From CALEAR01 sp035301485 (GTDB lineage Bacteria > Pseudomonadota > Gammaproteobacteria > Pseudomonadales > Alcanivoracaceae): DNA of 62,555 bases. Both the position numbers and the translations under genes were made by a program. The stretch covers positions 1 through 62,555 of the forward strand of contig DATGUF010000005.1 of assembly GCA_035301485.1 (NCBI GenBank), read 5' to 3'. A model generated the notes under the pieces. The model was not told the DNA's origin. It did not search any database and saw only the letters and a program-made list of their open reading frames with translations. Shown here piece after piece: positions 44,188-53,826 of this stretch (positions are counted from its first letter, which is position 1; the number at the start of each line of letters is the position of its first letter).

Positions 44188-46179
44188 TTAGCGCATAACA
44201 TGTAAAAAATGCATGTGCTGCTCGTACTGATCGAGAATATCTTCTATGACCTCTTCACGTAGCCAACCCATAATGTCGTAATCTTGACCGCCTTCGATCA
44301 AGTGCACCTCAGCACGAAAATACTTGCGCTTTTCTGGCTCTTCGTTTTCTGCCTGCACTTCGGAATCATCAGGCGTCATAAAGTCGGGCCTTATGTAAGC
44401 CCTAGGCTCTACTTTATAAACAAAATTCACGTCTCCACTGTGCATCACTTCAAGCTTGCAACACTTTTCATCCGTTACTTCCACTTCGGCGATATAGCCT
44501 TGCTTGCGTATTTCTTCTGCTACTTCCTCCAGTGCAGGCACGACCACTTCGTCGATGTATCGATTTACGTGGGAACGACGCGGAAACATCATCATGCTGC
44601 GTAGCCGACGTTGCCATCCCCCAGGCCTTAATTGATGACGTGAATAGTGGATCATGCCCTGTAATTTTAATTGACGTTTAGTGGCATCCACATGTAGCGC
44701 CTTGAATAATCCCCAAATGGAGGTGAGTAAAATCAGTGAAAAGGGCAGCGCACTCGCAATCGATGCGGTTTGTAAGGCTGGTAAGCCTCCGCTGATTAAT
44801 AAAGTGATGGCCACCACTCCTGTGGAGGATGCCCAAAAAACACGCTGCCATAGTGGTGTATCGGTGCGACCACCTGAAGCCAGCATATCCAATACTAGCG
44901 AACCTGAATCTGCTGAAGTAACGAAAAACAAAATCACCATACACACTGCTACGAACGACAGCACAAAAGAAAAGGGAAACTGCTCCAAAAAGGCAAACAG
45001 GGCTAAGGAACTATCGGCTTGAACAGTATCTGCCAAGCTTGTTAACCCTTCATGCATAATCATATTGATGGAAGTGTTACCAAATACCGTCATCCATAAA
45101 AAAGTGAAGCCAGTGGGTACCAGTAAAATACCAGTGATAAATTCACGAATGGTACGGCCACGAGAAATACGCGCAATAAAAATACCTACTGCAGGGGACC
45201 AAGCTATCCACCAGCCCCAATAGAATAGTGTCCATCCTCCCAACCAATCAGTTTGTTCGTAGGCATAGAGGTTAAAGGTTTTAGAAACGATTTCGGCAAG
45301 GTAGCCACCTGTATTTTGCACAAGGCTTTGCAGCAGCAATACTGTTGGGCCGAGTGCCAAAATTAAAGCGAGCAAAACAACCGCTAAGCCTAAATTTATT
45401 TCAGATAAACGCTTAATACCTTTATCTAAACCTGTGGCGACAGAGAAGGTAGCGAGAGCTGTAATACTAATAATAAGGAGCACTTGAACATAGGTGCCGA
45501 TGGGAAGGCCAAGCAAATAATTGAAGCCGCCGTTAATTTGTAATACGCCATAACCTAGAGACGTTGCAATACCAAGGATAGTGCTAATAACCGCAAAAAT
45601 ATCTACGGCATCTCCAATGGGGCCGTAAATGCGCTCGCCTATTAATGGGTACAGCGCAGAGCGTAAGGTGAGCGGTAAACCATGGCGATATGAAAAGAAA
45701 GCCAGAATTAGCGCCACCATGGCGTAAATGGCCCAAGCATGTAGGCCCCAATGGAAGAAGGTTAGTTTCATTGCTTCACGCGCGGCTTCAATGGTGTCTG
45801 GCTCACCTAACGGTGGTGCAATAAAATGCATCACTGGCTCAGCCACGCCAAAAAACATTAGCCCAATCCCCATGCCTGCTGAAAACAGCATGGCAAACCA
45901 GGAGGTTCTATTGTAATCGGGCACACTGTGGTCGGGGCCAAGTTTTATGTCGCCATAGCGTGTAATAGCAAGATACAGCGCAGCCAACAGGATGATGGCC
46001 ACTGTCAATACGTAAAACCAGCTAATGTGATCAATGATCCAACTTTGTATTTGCGTGAAATAAGTGTTGGCTGTTTCAGGGAGAATACTGGCGAAAACGA
46101 CTAACGCAGTAATGAAGAAGGCAGAGGTGAAAAAAACCATGGGATTTATGGTTTTTTCTCGTGCAGATGAGTTTTTCAC
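44188..46179 (-). CDS. BCCT family choline/betaine/carnitine transporter (BetT type)
   Basis: This 663-residue membrane protein has twelve transmembrane segments and the BCCT signature WTLFYWGWWIAWSPAVGIFIARISRGRTIREF. A long C-terminal cytosolic domain (from about 500), acidic with RKYFRAEVHLIEGGQDYDIMG, is typical of the choline carriers of the BetT group and senses osmolarity. The start is GTG at 46179 with AAGGG upstream. No betA or betB is in the window, so the substrate (choline, betaine or carnitine) is not settled. Confidence 0.9.
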   Translation of the reverse strand: MKNSSAREKTINPMVFFTSAFFITALVVFASILPETANTYFTQIQSWIIDHISWFYVLTVAIILLAALYLAITRYGDIKLGPDHSVPDYNRTSWFAMLFSAGMGIGLMFFGVAEPVMHFIAPPLGEPDTIEAAREAMKLTFFHWGLHAWAIYAMVALILAFFSYRHGLPLTLRSALYPLIGERIYGPIGDAVDIFAVISTILGIATSLGYGVLQINGGFNYLLGLPIGTYVQVLLIISITALATFSVATGLDKGIKRLSEINLGLAVVLLALILALGPTVLLLQSLVQNTGGYLAEIVSKTFNLYAYEQTDWLGGWTLFYWGWWIAWSPAVGIFIARISRGRTIREFITGILLVPTGFTFLWMTVFGNTSINMIMHEGLTSLADTVQADSSLALFAFLEQFPFSFVLSFVAVCMVILFFVTSADSGSLVLDMLASGGRTDTPLWQRVFWASSTGVVAITLLISGGLPALQTASIASALPFSLILLTSIWGLFKALHVDATKRQLKLQGMIHYSRHQLRPGGWQRRLRSMMMFPRRSHVNRYIDEVVVPALEEVAEEIRKQGYIAEVEVTDEKCCKLEVMHSGDVNFVYKVEPRAYIRPDFMTPDDSEVQAENEEPEKRKYFRAEVHLIEGGQDYDIMGWLREEVIEDILDQYEQHMHFLHVMR

Positions 46180-46318
46180 GTGAAACCCTTAACTTAAGTG
46201 CATAAGCACAGTTGCTCAGTTGGAAGTGTTATTCTAACGAGATATTTATAAATGTCATAAATAGCAAAAAGAATCTCTGTGACGACCTGTGTTACCTAAA
46301 AATATGTAACAAGCACCC

Positions 46319-46347
46319 ACAAAAAAGCCCAGCTAAAAGCTGGGCTT
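46319..46347 (-). terminator. Terminator of acnB
   Basis: On the minus strand a 10-bp perfect stem (46325-46334 with 46338-46347) is followed by six T residues, about 20 bases after the acnB stop. Confidence 0.9.
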
Positions 46348-46367
46348 CTTCGTAGAAAGCGTAGAAC

Positions 46368-48971
46368 TTAGTGGTTTTGTGCCACAGAGATCTTGCCTTC
46401 TGCTGCTTCTGTGAACTCATCCATTTCGTGGAAGTTCAAGTAGCGGTAGATTTCACCAGACATGGAATTAATAGTTGCTGCATATTCCATGTACTTTTCT
46501 ACGGAAGGTAATTTGCCTTCTACCGCTGCTACTGCTGCCAATTCCGCAGAGGCTAGGTATACGTTTGCACCTTGGCCTAAACGGTTAGGGAAGTTACGGG
46601 TAGAAGTAGACACTACAGTGCTCTTAGGTGCTACACGTGCTTGGTTACCCATGCACAAGGAGCAGCCTGGCATTTCCGTACGTGCACCGGCACGGCCGTA
46701 AATGTTGTAGTAACCTTCATCAGAAAGTTGCTGTTGGTCCATCTTAGTAGGTGGAGCAATCCAGAGACGTGTAGTGAGTGAACCACCTTCCACTTGCTCT
46801 AGTAGCTTACCTGCAGCACGGAAGTGACCAATGTTGGTCATGCACGAACCAATGAACACTTCATCAATTTGGTCGCCGGCTACTTCAGATAATAGCTTCG
46901 CATCATCTGGGTCGTTAGGGCAGCACACGATAGGCTCTTTGATTTCGCTCATGTTGATTTCGATTACTTCATGGTACTCGGCATCTTCATCAGCGCGCAT
47001 GAGGCTTGGGTTATCCAACCACTCTTGCATCTTACCGATACGACGCTCAATGGTACGAGCATCGCCGTAGCCATTGGCGATCATCCAACGTAGGAGTGCC
47101 ATGTTGGACTTCAAGTATTCAGTAACACTTTCTTCGCTAAGGGTAATAGTACAGCCCGCAGCGGAACGCTCAGCAGAAGCGTCGGAGAGTTCAAACGCTT
47201 GCTCAACGGTTAAGTGCTCTAAGCCTTCAATTTCTAGTACGCGGCCGTTGAACACGTTGATCTTACCGGCTTTTTCAACAGTTAATAAACCGTCTTGGAT
47301 TGCTTGGTAAGGAATCGCGTGTACGAGGTCACGTAGGGTGATACCAGGCTGCATTTCACCAGTAAAGCGAACTAATACTGATTCAGGCATATCCAAAGGC
47401 ATTACACCTGTGGCGGCTGCGAAAGCAACTAGGCCAGAACCCGCAGGGAAAGAAATACCCATGGGGAAACGGGTGTGTGAGTCACCACCTGTACCAACGG
47501 TATCTGGTAGCAACATACGGTTTAGCCAGCTGTGAATAATACCGTCACCGGGGCGCAAGCTCACACCACCACGGTTCATGATGAAGTCAGGCAAGGTGTG
47601 GTGCGTTTCAACGTCAACAGGCTTCGGGTATGCAGAAGTGTGACAGAAAGACTGCATAACGAGGTCTGCAGAGAAACCTAAGCAGGCTAAATCTTTCAGC
47701 TCGTCACGTGTCATCGGACCAGTGGTGTCTTGTGAACCTACAGTGGTCATGATGGGCTCGCAGTACATGCCTGGGCGAACACCTTCTAAACCACACGCTT
47801 TACCTACCATCTTCTGGGCTAGGGTAAAGCCTTTGCCGGTATCAGCAGGCTGCTCAGGAACACGGAATAGGGTGCTAGGCTCAAGCCCTAGAGATTCACG
47901 TGCTTTAGTGGTTAAACCACGGCCAATAATGAGGTTAATACGGCCACCAGCTTGTACTTCATCTAAAAGTACTTGTGACTTCAGTTCGAAAGTGCTTAAC
48001 ACTTCGTCGCTGCCGTGCTTGGTGATTTTGCCTTCGTATGGGTAGATATCAACAACATCACCCATGTTGAGCTTGGATACATCAGCTTCAAAAGGTAGGG
48101 CGCCAGAGTCTTCCATTGTGTTGTAGAAAATAGGAGCAATGGTGCCGCCGATGCAGATACCGCCAGCGCGCTTGTTTGGCACATAAGGAATATCATCACC
48201 AGTTAGCCACAATACTGAGTTAGTAGCTGACTTACGGCTAGAACCAGTACCTACAACATCACCCACATAGGCAACAGGGTGGCCTTTTTCTTTGAGTGCG
48301 TTGATCTTAGAAATAGGGCCTAGCTCACCTTCCACATCGGGCTCAATGCCTTCACGGGAGTTTTTCAGCATGGCATTAGCGTGTAGGGGGATGTCTGGAC
48401 GGCTCCATGCGTCTTGCGCAGGGGAGAGGTCGTCAGTGTTGGTTTCGCCCGGTACTTTAAATACGGTAATAGTGTACTTCTCAGGAACAGCTTGACGCTC
48501 AGTGAACCACTCAGCATCAGCCCAAGACTGCATAATTTCCTGCGCGTACTTGTTGCCCGCTTTGGCTTTTTCTTCAACGTCGTGGAACGCATCAAACACT
48601 AATAAAGTGTGCTTTAGTGCGTCAGCAGCAATTTGTGCATGCTCTTCGTTGTCGAGTTGCGAAATAAGTGGCTCAACGTTGTAACCACCCTGCATGGTGC
48701 CGAGTAGGCGTACCGCTTCTTTAGCTTCAATTAAAGGAGAAGTAGCTTCACCTTTTGCTAAGTCTGCAAGGAAAGCAGCTTTTACGTAAGCAGCTTGGTC
48801 CACACCTGGTGGAATGCGTGTGGTAAACAGTTCAACTAGAAAATCCTCTTCACCTTTGGGTGGGTTTTTGAGGAGTTCAACCAATTCTGCCACTTGGTGC
48901 TCATCCAACGGTACCGCTGGAATGCCTTGAGCGGCTCTTTCTTCTGCATGTTTGCGATAGGCTTCTAACAC
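46368..48971 (-). CDS. acnB: Aconitate hydratase B
   Basis: This 867-residue enzyme interconverts citrate and isocitrate in the TCA cycle and can also be a 2-methylcitrate dehydratase. Domain order is that of AcnB (HEAT-like domain first, the swivel domain next, then catalytic domains), with TGGDSHTRFPMGISFPAGSG and GSCMTNIGHF contributing substrate and cluster contacts. MPGCSLCMGNQARV carries two of the [4Fe-4S] cysteines. Length matches E. coli AcnB (865). The start is GTG with GAGGGAT upstream. A hairpin lies in the leader (48998-49019). Confidence 0.97.
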   Translation of the reverse strand: MLEAYRKHAEERAAQGIPAVPLDEHQVAELVELLKNPPKGEEDFLVELFTTRIPPGVDQAAYVKAAFLADLAKGEATSPLIEAKEAVRLLGTMQGGYNVEPLISQLDNEEHAQIAADALKHTLLVFDAFHDVEEKAKAGNKYAQEIMQSWADAEWFTERQAVPEKYTITVFKVPGETNTDDLSPAQDAWSRPDIPLHANAMLKNSREGIEPDVEGELGPISKINALKEKGHPVAYVGDVVGTGSSRKSATNSVLWLTGDDIPYVPNKRAGGICIGGTIAPIFYNTMEDSGALPFEADVSKLNMGDVVDIYPYEGKITKHGSDEVLSTFELKSQVLLDEVQAGGRINLIIGRGLTTKARESLGLEPSTLFRVPEQPADTGKGFTLAQKMVGKACGLEGVRPGMYCEPIMTTVGSQDTTGPMTRDELKDLACLGFSADLVMQSFCHTSAYPKPVDVETHHTLPDFIMNRGGVSLRPGDGIIHSWLNRMLLPDTVGTGGDSHTRFPMGISFPAGSGLVAFAAATGVMPLDMPESVLVRFTGEMQPGITLRDLVHAIPYQAIQDGLLTVEKAGKINVFNGRVLEIEGLEHLTVEQAFELSDASAERSAAGCTITLSEESVTEYLKSNMALLRWMIANGYGDARTIERRIGKMQEWLDNPSLMRADEDAEYHEVIEINMSEIKEPIVCCPNDPDDAKLLSEVAGDQIDEVFIGSCMTNIGHFRAAGKLLEQVEGGSLTTRLWIAPPTKMDQQQLSDEGYYNIYGRAGARTEMPGCSLCMGNQARVAPKSTVVSTSTRNFPNRLGQGANVYLASAELAAVAAVEGKLPSVEKYMEYAATINSMSGEIYRYLNFHEMDEFTEAAEGKISVAQNH

Positions 48972-48997
48972 TAGATATCCCTCGTTTTTGTCGGTGT

Positions 48998-49019
48998 TTT
49001 ATCTCGCTAAGGAGATAAA
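48998..49019. promoter_or_regulatory. Inverted repeat in the acnB leader
   Basis: A perfect 8-bp inverted repeat (tttatctc 48998-49005 with gagataaa 49012-49019), 27 bases before the acnB start codon. Could be an operator or a leader hairpin; AcnB is known to bind its own mRNA in other species, but at a 3' site. Confidence 0.35.
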
Positions 49020-49125
49020 GGAAAGGTGTCAATTCCTTGTTTTACAGTGGGCAGAGTATACCTGATTGCCCTACAGGGTGAAAGTGGTGCTGGCTTATAT
49101 AGCGTTGCAGTGGGCACCACGTACT

Positions 49126-50052
49126 TTATTTGTGTTTTTTATAGGGGTTTACATGGCCCTCCGTCTCGCGTCGAAAGCGCTTGTACGACCACATGTACTG
49201 TGCAGGCGCAGTGTTAATCATTTGTTCTATCGTGCGGTTCATCCCTGCAGCAGCTGTGGCAAGGTCCTCTGCGTAGATGTCTGGATCTGGGGCGGTTAAA
49301 TGTATGCGGTAGCCACCCGCCTCAGGCAAACGTTCAGCCCATCCCATAAAAACGCGGGCTTTAGATTGCTGTGCCATACGTGGGCCCATGGTGCCGGTGG
49401 CAGCGGGGTGGTTATAAAAAGGGGCAAAAACAGTTCCACTTCTACTTTCAGGTACCTGGTCTGGCAGAATGGCAGTGATTACACCGCCTTTACGTAAGCG
49501 ACGAATGAGGCCAGCTACGCCGCGCGGTGTGGTGGGGTAAAGGGTTGCACCAAAATGTTCGCGCCCAGCTAGAATAAGGTCGTCCACCGCCTTAATCTTC
49601 GAAGGTTTGTACATAACGTGCAGCTCAAACTCTTTGCTTACCCAAAAGTTCAGCACTTCAAAAGCACCTAGGTGGGGGGCAAGAATAATTACAGGTTCGT
49701 TTGCGGCCAGTGCGGTGCGCATGGCATCAGCCCCCATTACTTCGGTAACGGCTGCTAATGCTTCGTCTGGCTTGTGCCAAAACCACGCCATTTCAACAGT
49801 GCCTTTGGCGGCTTCTAGCAAGGCCTCTTTAACTAATTGTGTTTGTTCTTCCGCAGTAAGGTGAGGGAAGCACAAGGCAATGTTAATACGGGTGATGCGC
49901 TTTGTATCATTGGGGATTGCATTCAATAAGTGCCCAATGACGGTGCCAATTTTGTGATTGGTGGACAAAGAGAAGCGCGAAAAAAAACGTAGCGCCCCCA
50001 CGGCTAGTCGGCTTTTGATCTTTTCTTTTAGAGTTTCTTCTTTAGTGGCCAT
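49126..50052 (-). CDS. Lysophospholipid/lipid A acyltransferase (LpxL/HtrB family)
   Basis: This 308-residue inner-membrane enzyme transfers a secondary acyl chain to lipid A or a related lipid. The HX4E motif is His127 and Glu132 (APHLGAFEV). Further family segments are AILPDQVPESRSGTVFAPFYNHPA and QYMWSYKRFR near the C-terminus. The N-terminal membrane helix (about 15-45) is weaker than in E. coli LpxL. The family cannot be split into LpxL, LpxM or LpxP by eye. Confidence 0.88.
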   Translation of the reverse strand: MATKEETLKEKIKSRLAVGALRFFSRFSLSTNHKIGTVIGHLLNAIPNDTKRITRINIALCFPHLTAEEQTQLVKEALLEAAKGTVEMAWFWHKPDEALAAVTEVMGADAMRTALAANEPVIILAPHLGAFEVLNFWVSKEFELHVMYKPSKIKAVDDLILAGREHFGATLYPTTPRGVAGLIRRLRKGGVITAILPDQVPESRSGTVFAPFYNHPAATGTMGPRMAQQSKARVFMGWAERLPEAGGYRIHLTAPDPDIYAEDLATAAAGMNRTIEQMINTAPAQYMWSYKRFRRETEGHVNPYKKHK

Positions 50053-50172
50053 ATAAATGCTTAGTGTAAGTGTTGGATGAATTATGCCTGCTCTAGAAAG
50101 GGGTGCAAGTCAGTGGTTTGGCTTGGAATGCGCTATAATCCCGTTTTTTAGAATTGGTAACAGATAAAACCT

Positions 50173-50784
50173 ATGCATAACGTTGATTTAGGGCCTGTTA
50201 AGGCTTTTTTAGCTTGTGAAACGCCCACTGCCTGGCTCGATTGGGCGTTGCAAAACCCTGAGTTGCTCTTAATAGACCACGCACATTGTGAAAAAAAGGC
50301 TGCATCCACAGCGCTTAACCTCATGTTTCGTTATGTGGAACGTGATGATTTGCTCCGCATGCTTAGCCAATTAGCGCGGGAAGAGCTACTGCATTTCGAG
50401 CAGGTTTTGGCCATGATGGCAAAGCGTGGAGTGGCTTATTGTCATTTGACGCCTTCTTTATACGCCAGTGCACTGCGTAAGCATGTGCGTACCTATGAGC
50501 CTGGGCGTTTGGTAGACATTCTCATTGTAGGGGCGTTAATTGAAGCACGCTCATGCGAACGTTTTGCCGCCTTGGCGCCCTTAGTGGATGAAGAGTTGGG
50601 GCGCTATTATCGTTATTTGCTGAAAAGTGAATCACGCCATTTCGAGGATTACCTACATTTAGCACAACAGTATGCTGAGGAAGACATTAGCGATCGAATT
50701 GCTTTTTTCGTAGCAAAAGAAAAAGACATCATTCTGGCTCCAGAAGAGGAGTTTCGTTTTCATTCTGGCGTGCCTGCTGCTTAA
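50173..50784 (+). CDS. miaE: tRNA-(ms2io6A37) hydroxylase MiaE
   Basis: This 203-residue diiron enzyme hydroxylates the isopentenyl group of 2-methylthio-N6-isopentenyl-adenosine at tRNA position 37. The iron ligands come as EK and EExxH-type helices: DHAHCEKKAA, REELLHFEQVLAMM, EARSCERF and SESRHFEDYL. Length matches the family. It is divergent from the acyltransferase and followed by the methyltransferase gene (84-bp gap). Confidence 0.93.
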   Translation: MHNVDLGPVKAFLACETPTAWLDWALQNPELLLIDHAHCEKKAASTALNLMFRYVERDDLLRMLSQLAREELLHFEQVLAMMAKRGVAYCHLTPSLYASALRKHVRTYEPGRLVDILIVGALIEARSCERFAALAPLVDEELGRYYRYLLKSESRHFEDYLHLAQQYAEEDISDRIAFFVAKEKDIILAPEEEFRFHSGVPAA

Positions 50785-50868
50785 AACCCTCATCATTCAA
50801 TGGCTTTCATGCCCCAAAACGGCCACTATGTGGCCATCATTTATCCCTCATAAACTTTTAGGTGAACA

Positions 50869-51627
50869 ATGTTTTTTGATGAATACGACACAGAGCAAGA
50901 TGAGCCCAATTCGTTGGCGCCCTTTGTGCCCACCGACGATGCTATGTGCTATGAAATGTTGAAGTTGGGGCAAGTTAATGAAAACGACGTGGTGTATGAC
51001 TTAGGGTCCGGTGACGGCGCTATCGTCGTACAGGCCGCAACGGAGTTTGGCGCGCGTGGGGTAGGCATTGAACTGAACCCAGTGCGTATTGATGAAGCAC
51101 GTGATTTGGCTCATTGGGCAGGGGTTGAAGATAAAGTAAGTTTCGTGGAATCAGATTTGCAAGATGCAGATATACGTGATGCCACGGTGGTAACAATGTA
51201 TTTGCTGCCTAGCGTGCATGTTTCACTGAAAGAAAAATTACTCAGCGAACTTAATCCTGGCACGCGCATTTTAACCCACTCTTTTGACATTGGTACATGG
51301 AAGCCTGACCAAGAGCTCGATTTTGGTGGTATCGGTATTTTTAAATGGGTTGTGCCTGCGCAAGTAGCTGGAAGTTGGCAGTGGCGTACAAAGGCTGGGG
51401 ATACCTATCGCATCACATTAGAGCAGCGCTTTCAGGAGTTGTCAGGCGAGGCGTGGAAAAACGACGTGCCTATTAAAATTAAAGCACTTAGCATTAGAGG
51501 GCGCTTGCTAGATATACGTCTTAGCGACGAAGAGGGTGATGAGCGTTACGTATTTAGATGCACGGAAGCTTCTTGGCGGGCAATGCCTGCTGGGCTGCCC
51601 GCCGGAGATGCTGAAAGGGTTGGTTAA
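50869..51627 (+). CDS. Class I SAM-dependent methyltransferase
   Basis: This 252-residue protein has PFVPTDDAMCYEML (the group's N-terminal start), motif I VYDLGSGDGAIVVQAA (Asp44 to Gly50) and the second strand GVGIELNP with the acidic ribose contact. The FVPTPxxVVxxML-like opening is typical of a family annotated as methyltransferase or DOT1-like. The C-terminal part (about 165-250) is a beta-rich extension. Substrate unknown. It ends nine bases before the convergent lpxH. Confidence 0.82.
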   Translation: MFFDEYDTEQDEPNSLAPFVPTDDAMCYEMLKLGQVNENDVVYDLGSGDGAIVVQAATEFGARGVGIELNPVRIDEARDLAHWAGVEDKVSFVESDLQDADIRDATVVTMYLLPSVHVSLKEKLLSELNPGTRILTHSFDIGTWKPDQELDFGGIGIFKWVVPAQVAGSWQWRTKAGDTYRITLEQRFQELSGEAWKNDVPIKIKALSIRGRLLDIRLSDEEGDERYVFRCTEASWRAMPAGLPAGDAERVG

Positions 51628-51635
51628 TCAACGCC

Positions 51636-52370
51636 TTATGGTTCAATCTTAAAGCGTTCTAGAGAAAATGGCGCATTGGGTTTTGCGATGATATACCAAC
51701 CATAATCGCCCCAATCGCCTAACACCCAGCGTTTTCCACTGCCGGTTGCTAGTGCAACATCATGCACCTTAGGCCTGTGGGTGTGGCCGTGGATGAGGTG
51801 GAGAACGTTGTGCTTCTCCATTTCGTTGACCACTTCGGCATCGGTAACATCCATGATGTTTTCGGCCTTGTTAGCATTGTCTTGCTGGCTTTTCATGCGC
51901 ATCATTTCAGCTATCATGCGGCGTTCTTGCAACGGCTTTTCAAGCATCATGGTTTGCCATGATGGCTCGCGCACCATGGCACGAAATTGCATATATTTTT
52001 CATCGCGGGTACAAAGGCTGTCGCCGTGCATGAGTAGCGTTGGTGTGCCGTAAAGATCTACCACTGTACCTTCGGCCAACATCTCCCCACCGCAAGCGCG
52101 AGCAAAGTCGTCACCTAATAAAAAATCACGATTACCATGCATGAAATAAAGCTGCTTGCCAGCATCGCTAAAGCGCCTAAATGCGGCAATAGCTTGTTGG
52201 TGAAAAGGCGTGTCATCATCGTCACCTATCCAGCTTTCGAATAAGTCGCCGAGCACGTAAAGCGCTTCACATTCATCTTGGTGCTGGGCCAGTAGTGCTT
52301 CTAAAGCGCGTAAGTGCTCAGGGCGTTGCTGCTCTAGGTGAAGGTCTGAAATGAAAAGTGTATAAGCCAT
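51636..52370 (-). CDS. lpxH: UDP-2,3-diacylglucosamine diphosphatase
   Basis: This 244-residue metallophosphoesterase makes lipid X, the fourth step of lipid A synthesis. Metal motifs are SDLHLE at the N-terminus, LGDLFESWIGDDDD, HGNRDFLLG, MHGDSLCTRD and HGHTHRPKVHD. Length matches E. coli LpxH (240). It follows ppiA on the same strand by 54 bp and shares the lpxH-ppiB-glnS neighbourhood seen in Pseudomonas. Confidence 0.96.
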   Translation of the reverse strand: MAYTLFISDLHLEQQRPEHLRALEALLAQHQDECEALYVLGDLFESWIGDDDDTPFHQQAIAAFRRFSDAGKQLYFMHGNRDFLLGDDFARACGGEMLAEGTVVDLYGTPTLLMHGDSLCTRDEKYMQFRAMVREPSWQTMMLEKPLQERRMIAEMMRMKSQQDNANKAENIMDVTDAEVVNEMEKHNVLHLIHGHTHRPKVHDVALATGSGKRWVLGDWGDYGWYIIAKPNAPFSLERFKIEP

Positions 52371-52396
52371 GCTAACTATCCAGATAACTAAAAGTG

Positions 52397-52417
52397 AAAA
52401 CGCCTGTGGAGCAGGCG
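52397..52417 (-). terminator. Terminator downstream of ppiA
   Basis: On the minus strand cgcctg pairs with caggcg (52401-52406 with 52412-52417), followed by TTTT. It lies in the 54-bp gap to lpxH, so readthrough or a separate lpxH promoter is implied. Confidence 0.65.
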
Positions 52418-52424
52418 GCTTACA

Positions 52425-53024
52425 TTAGGGTGCGGCTTCTTCGCTTACTTCTGTAACACGATAAATATTTTTGATAATAACAGGCTCTTGCGGCACATCT
52501 GCATGTGGATAGCCATCAAAGGCAGAGCGTGTGGTGGGCACATTGCTAATAGCATCAACTACATCCATGCCTTTAACCACTTTGGCAAACACTGCATAGC
52601 CCCAGCCGTTAGGATGGCCGCTATGGCGATGATTTAAGTTTGCGTTGTTGACGGTGTTGATGAAGAACTGAGTGGTTGCTGAGTGCGGATTAGAAGTGCG
52701 CGCCATGGCAACGGTGCCACGCTCATTGTTTAAACCATTTTCAGCTTCGTTTTGTATAGGGCCGTGGTTGGTTTTGCTCTTGTTGTGTACCGTAAACCCA
52801 CCGCCTTGGATCATGAAGCGTGGGATTACACGGTGAAAGAGGGTGTCGCTGTACCAACCTTCATCCACATAGCGCAGAAAGTTTTCTGTGGTGATGGGGG
52901 CTTCTTGCGTCAGCAGCTCAATTTCAATATCGCCAACACTGGTTTCAATAATAACACTCGGGTTAGTGGCCCAAGCGATGCTGCTAGCAACAAAAAGAAT
53001 TAGTGCATAAATAAAGCGCTTCAT
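52425..53024 (-). CDS. ppiA: Peptidyl-prolyl cis-trans isomerase, exported (PpiA type)
   Basis: This 199-residue cyclophilin has a signal peptide (MKRFIYALILFVASSIAWA, cleavage near residue 19), so it acts in the periplasm. The catalytic region is intact: FHRVIPRFMIQGGGF, ARTSNPHSATTQFFINT and NGWGYAVFAKVVKGMDVVD. It lies 87 bp from ppiB and the two share much of this wording, pointing to an old duplication. Confidence 0.93.
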   Translation of the reverse strand: MKRFIYALILFVASSIAWATNPSVIIETSVGDIEIELLTQEAPITTENFLRYVDEGWYSDTLFHRVIPRFMIQGGGFTVHNKSKTNHGPIQNEAENGLNNERGTVAMARTSNPHSATTQFFINTVNNANLNHRHSGHPNGWGYAVFAKVVKGMDVVDAISNVPTTRSAFDGYPHADVPQEPVIIKNIYRVTEVSEEAAP

Positions 53025-53069
53025 GTGCGGCTTCCTACATAGTTAAAAAAGCATATAGGGGTAAATACA

Positions 53070-53095
53070 ACACAGCCGCACTAAAGCGGCTGTGT
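53070..53095 (-). terminator. Hairpin downstream of ppiB
   Basis: A perfect 10-bp stem (53070-53079 with 53086-53095) and 6-base loop, 16 bases after the ppiB stop. The minus-strand tail TTGTATTT is moderately T-rich. Confidence 0.65.
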
Positions 53096-53111
53096 GGTGA
53101 GGTGGTAATGG

Positions 53112-53609
53112 TTATTCTTCCGTTACTACCGCTTTTTCGATGATGACATCTTCTTTAGGTACGTCTTGATGGAATCCGCGTGTACCTGTAGGCACTGCTT
53201 TAATTTTTTCCACAACGTCCATACCTTCAACAACACGGCCAAATACTGCGTAACCCCAACCATCTTGGCTGCGCTCTTTATCAAGGAATAAGTTGTCGTT
53301 CACGTTGATAAAGAATTGAGCAGAAGCAGAGTGAGGGTCGCTCGTACGGGCCATGGCTACGGCACCAATGGTGTTAGATAAGCCATTGCCTGCTTCGTTT
53401 TCAATGGGGGCGCGGGTTTCTTTTTGTTCAAACGAATCGCTAAAACCGCCGCCTTGAACCATGAAGTTGCTAATAACACGATGGAAAATTGTGCCATCGT
53501 AAAAGCCGTCTTTAACGTATTGAGCAAAGTTGTTTGCCGTAATCGGCGCCTTTTCAGTATCTAGCTCAATAATGATACTGCCATAGGTGGTGGTTAATTC
53601 TACTTTCAA
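53112..53609 (-). CDS. ppiB: Peptidyl-prolyl cis-trans isomerase B, cytoplasmic
   Basis: This 165-residue cyclophilin has no signal peptide. FHRVISNFMVQGGGF, ARTSDPHSASAQFFINVND and DGWGYAVFGRVVEGMDVV are the catalytic and product-binding segments. The start is TTG at 53609: GGAG lies 8 bases upstream and the family N-terminus (KVELTTTYG) begins there. Length matches E. coli PpiB (164). Divergent from glnS. Confidence 0.95.
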   Translation of the reverse strand: MKVELTTTYGSIIIELDTEKAPITANNFAQYVKDGFYDGTIFHRVISNFMVQGGGFSDSFEQKETRAPIENEAGNGLSNTIGAVAMARTSDPHSASAQFFINVNDNLFLDKERSQDGWGYAVFGRVVEGMDVVEKIKAVPTGTRGFHQDVPKEDVIIEKAVVTEE

Positions 53610-53826
53610 GGAAATTTCTCCAAGCTTTATCTGCTAAGGCGTGAACTGTACACTAGCGCCACCCTAAACGGGAAGTTTTAGGCTGAAATCATGCCTTTTC
53701 AGGTGACGTAAGCGTCTTGATTGTCTATTTTGACACATCAAAGGTTAAAATGCCGACCGTTTCGTATGTTTGATGTACAACTATCAAACTTTTTTTACGC
53801 TTTTTACCACAGGAATGCGGATTACT

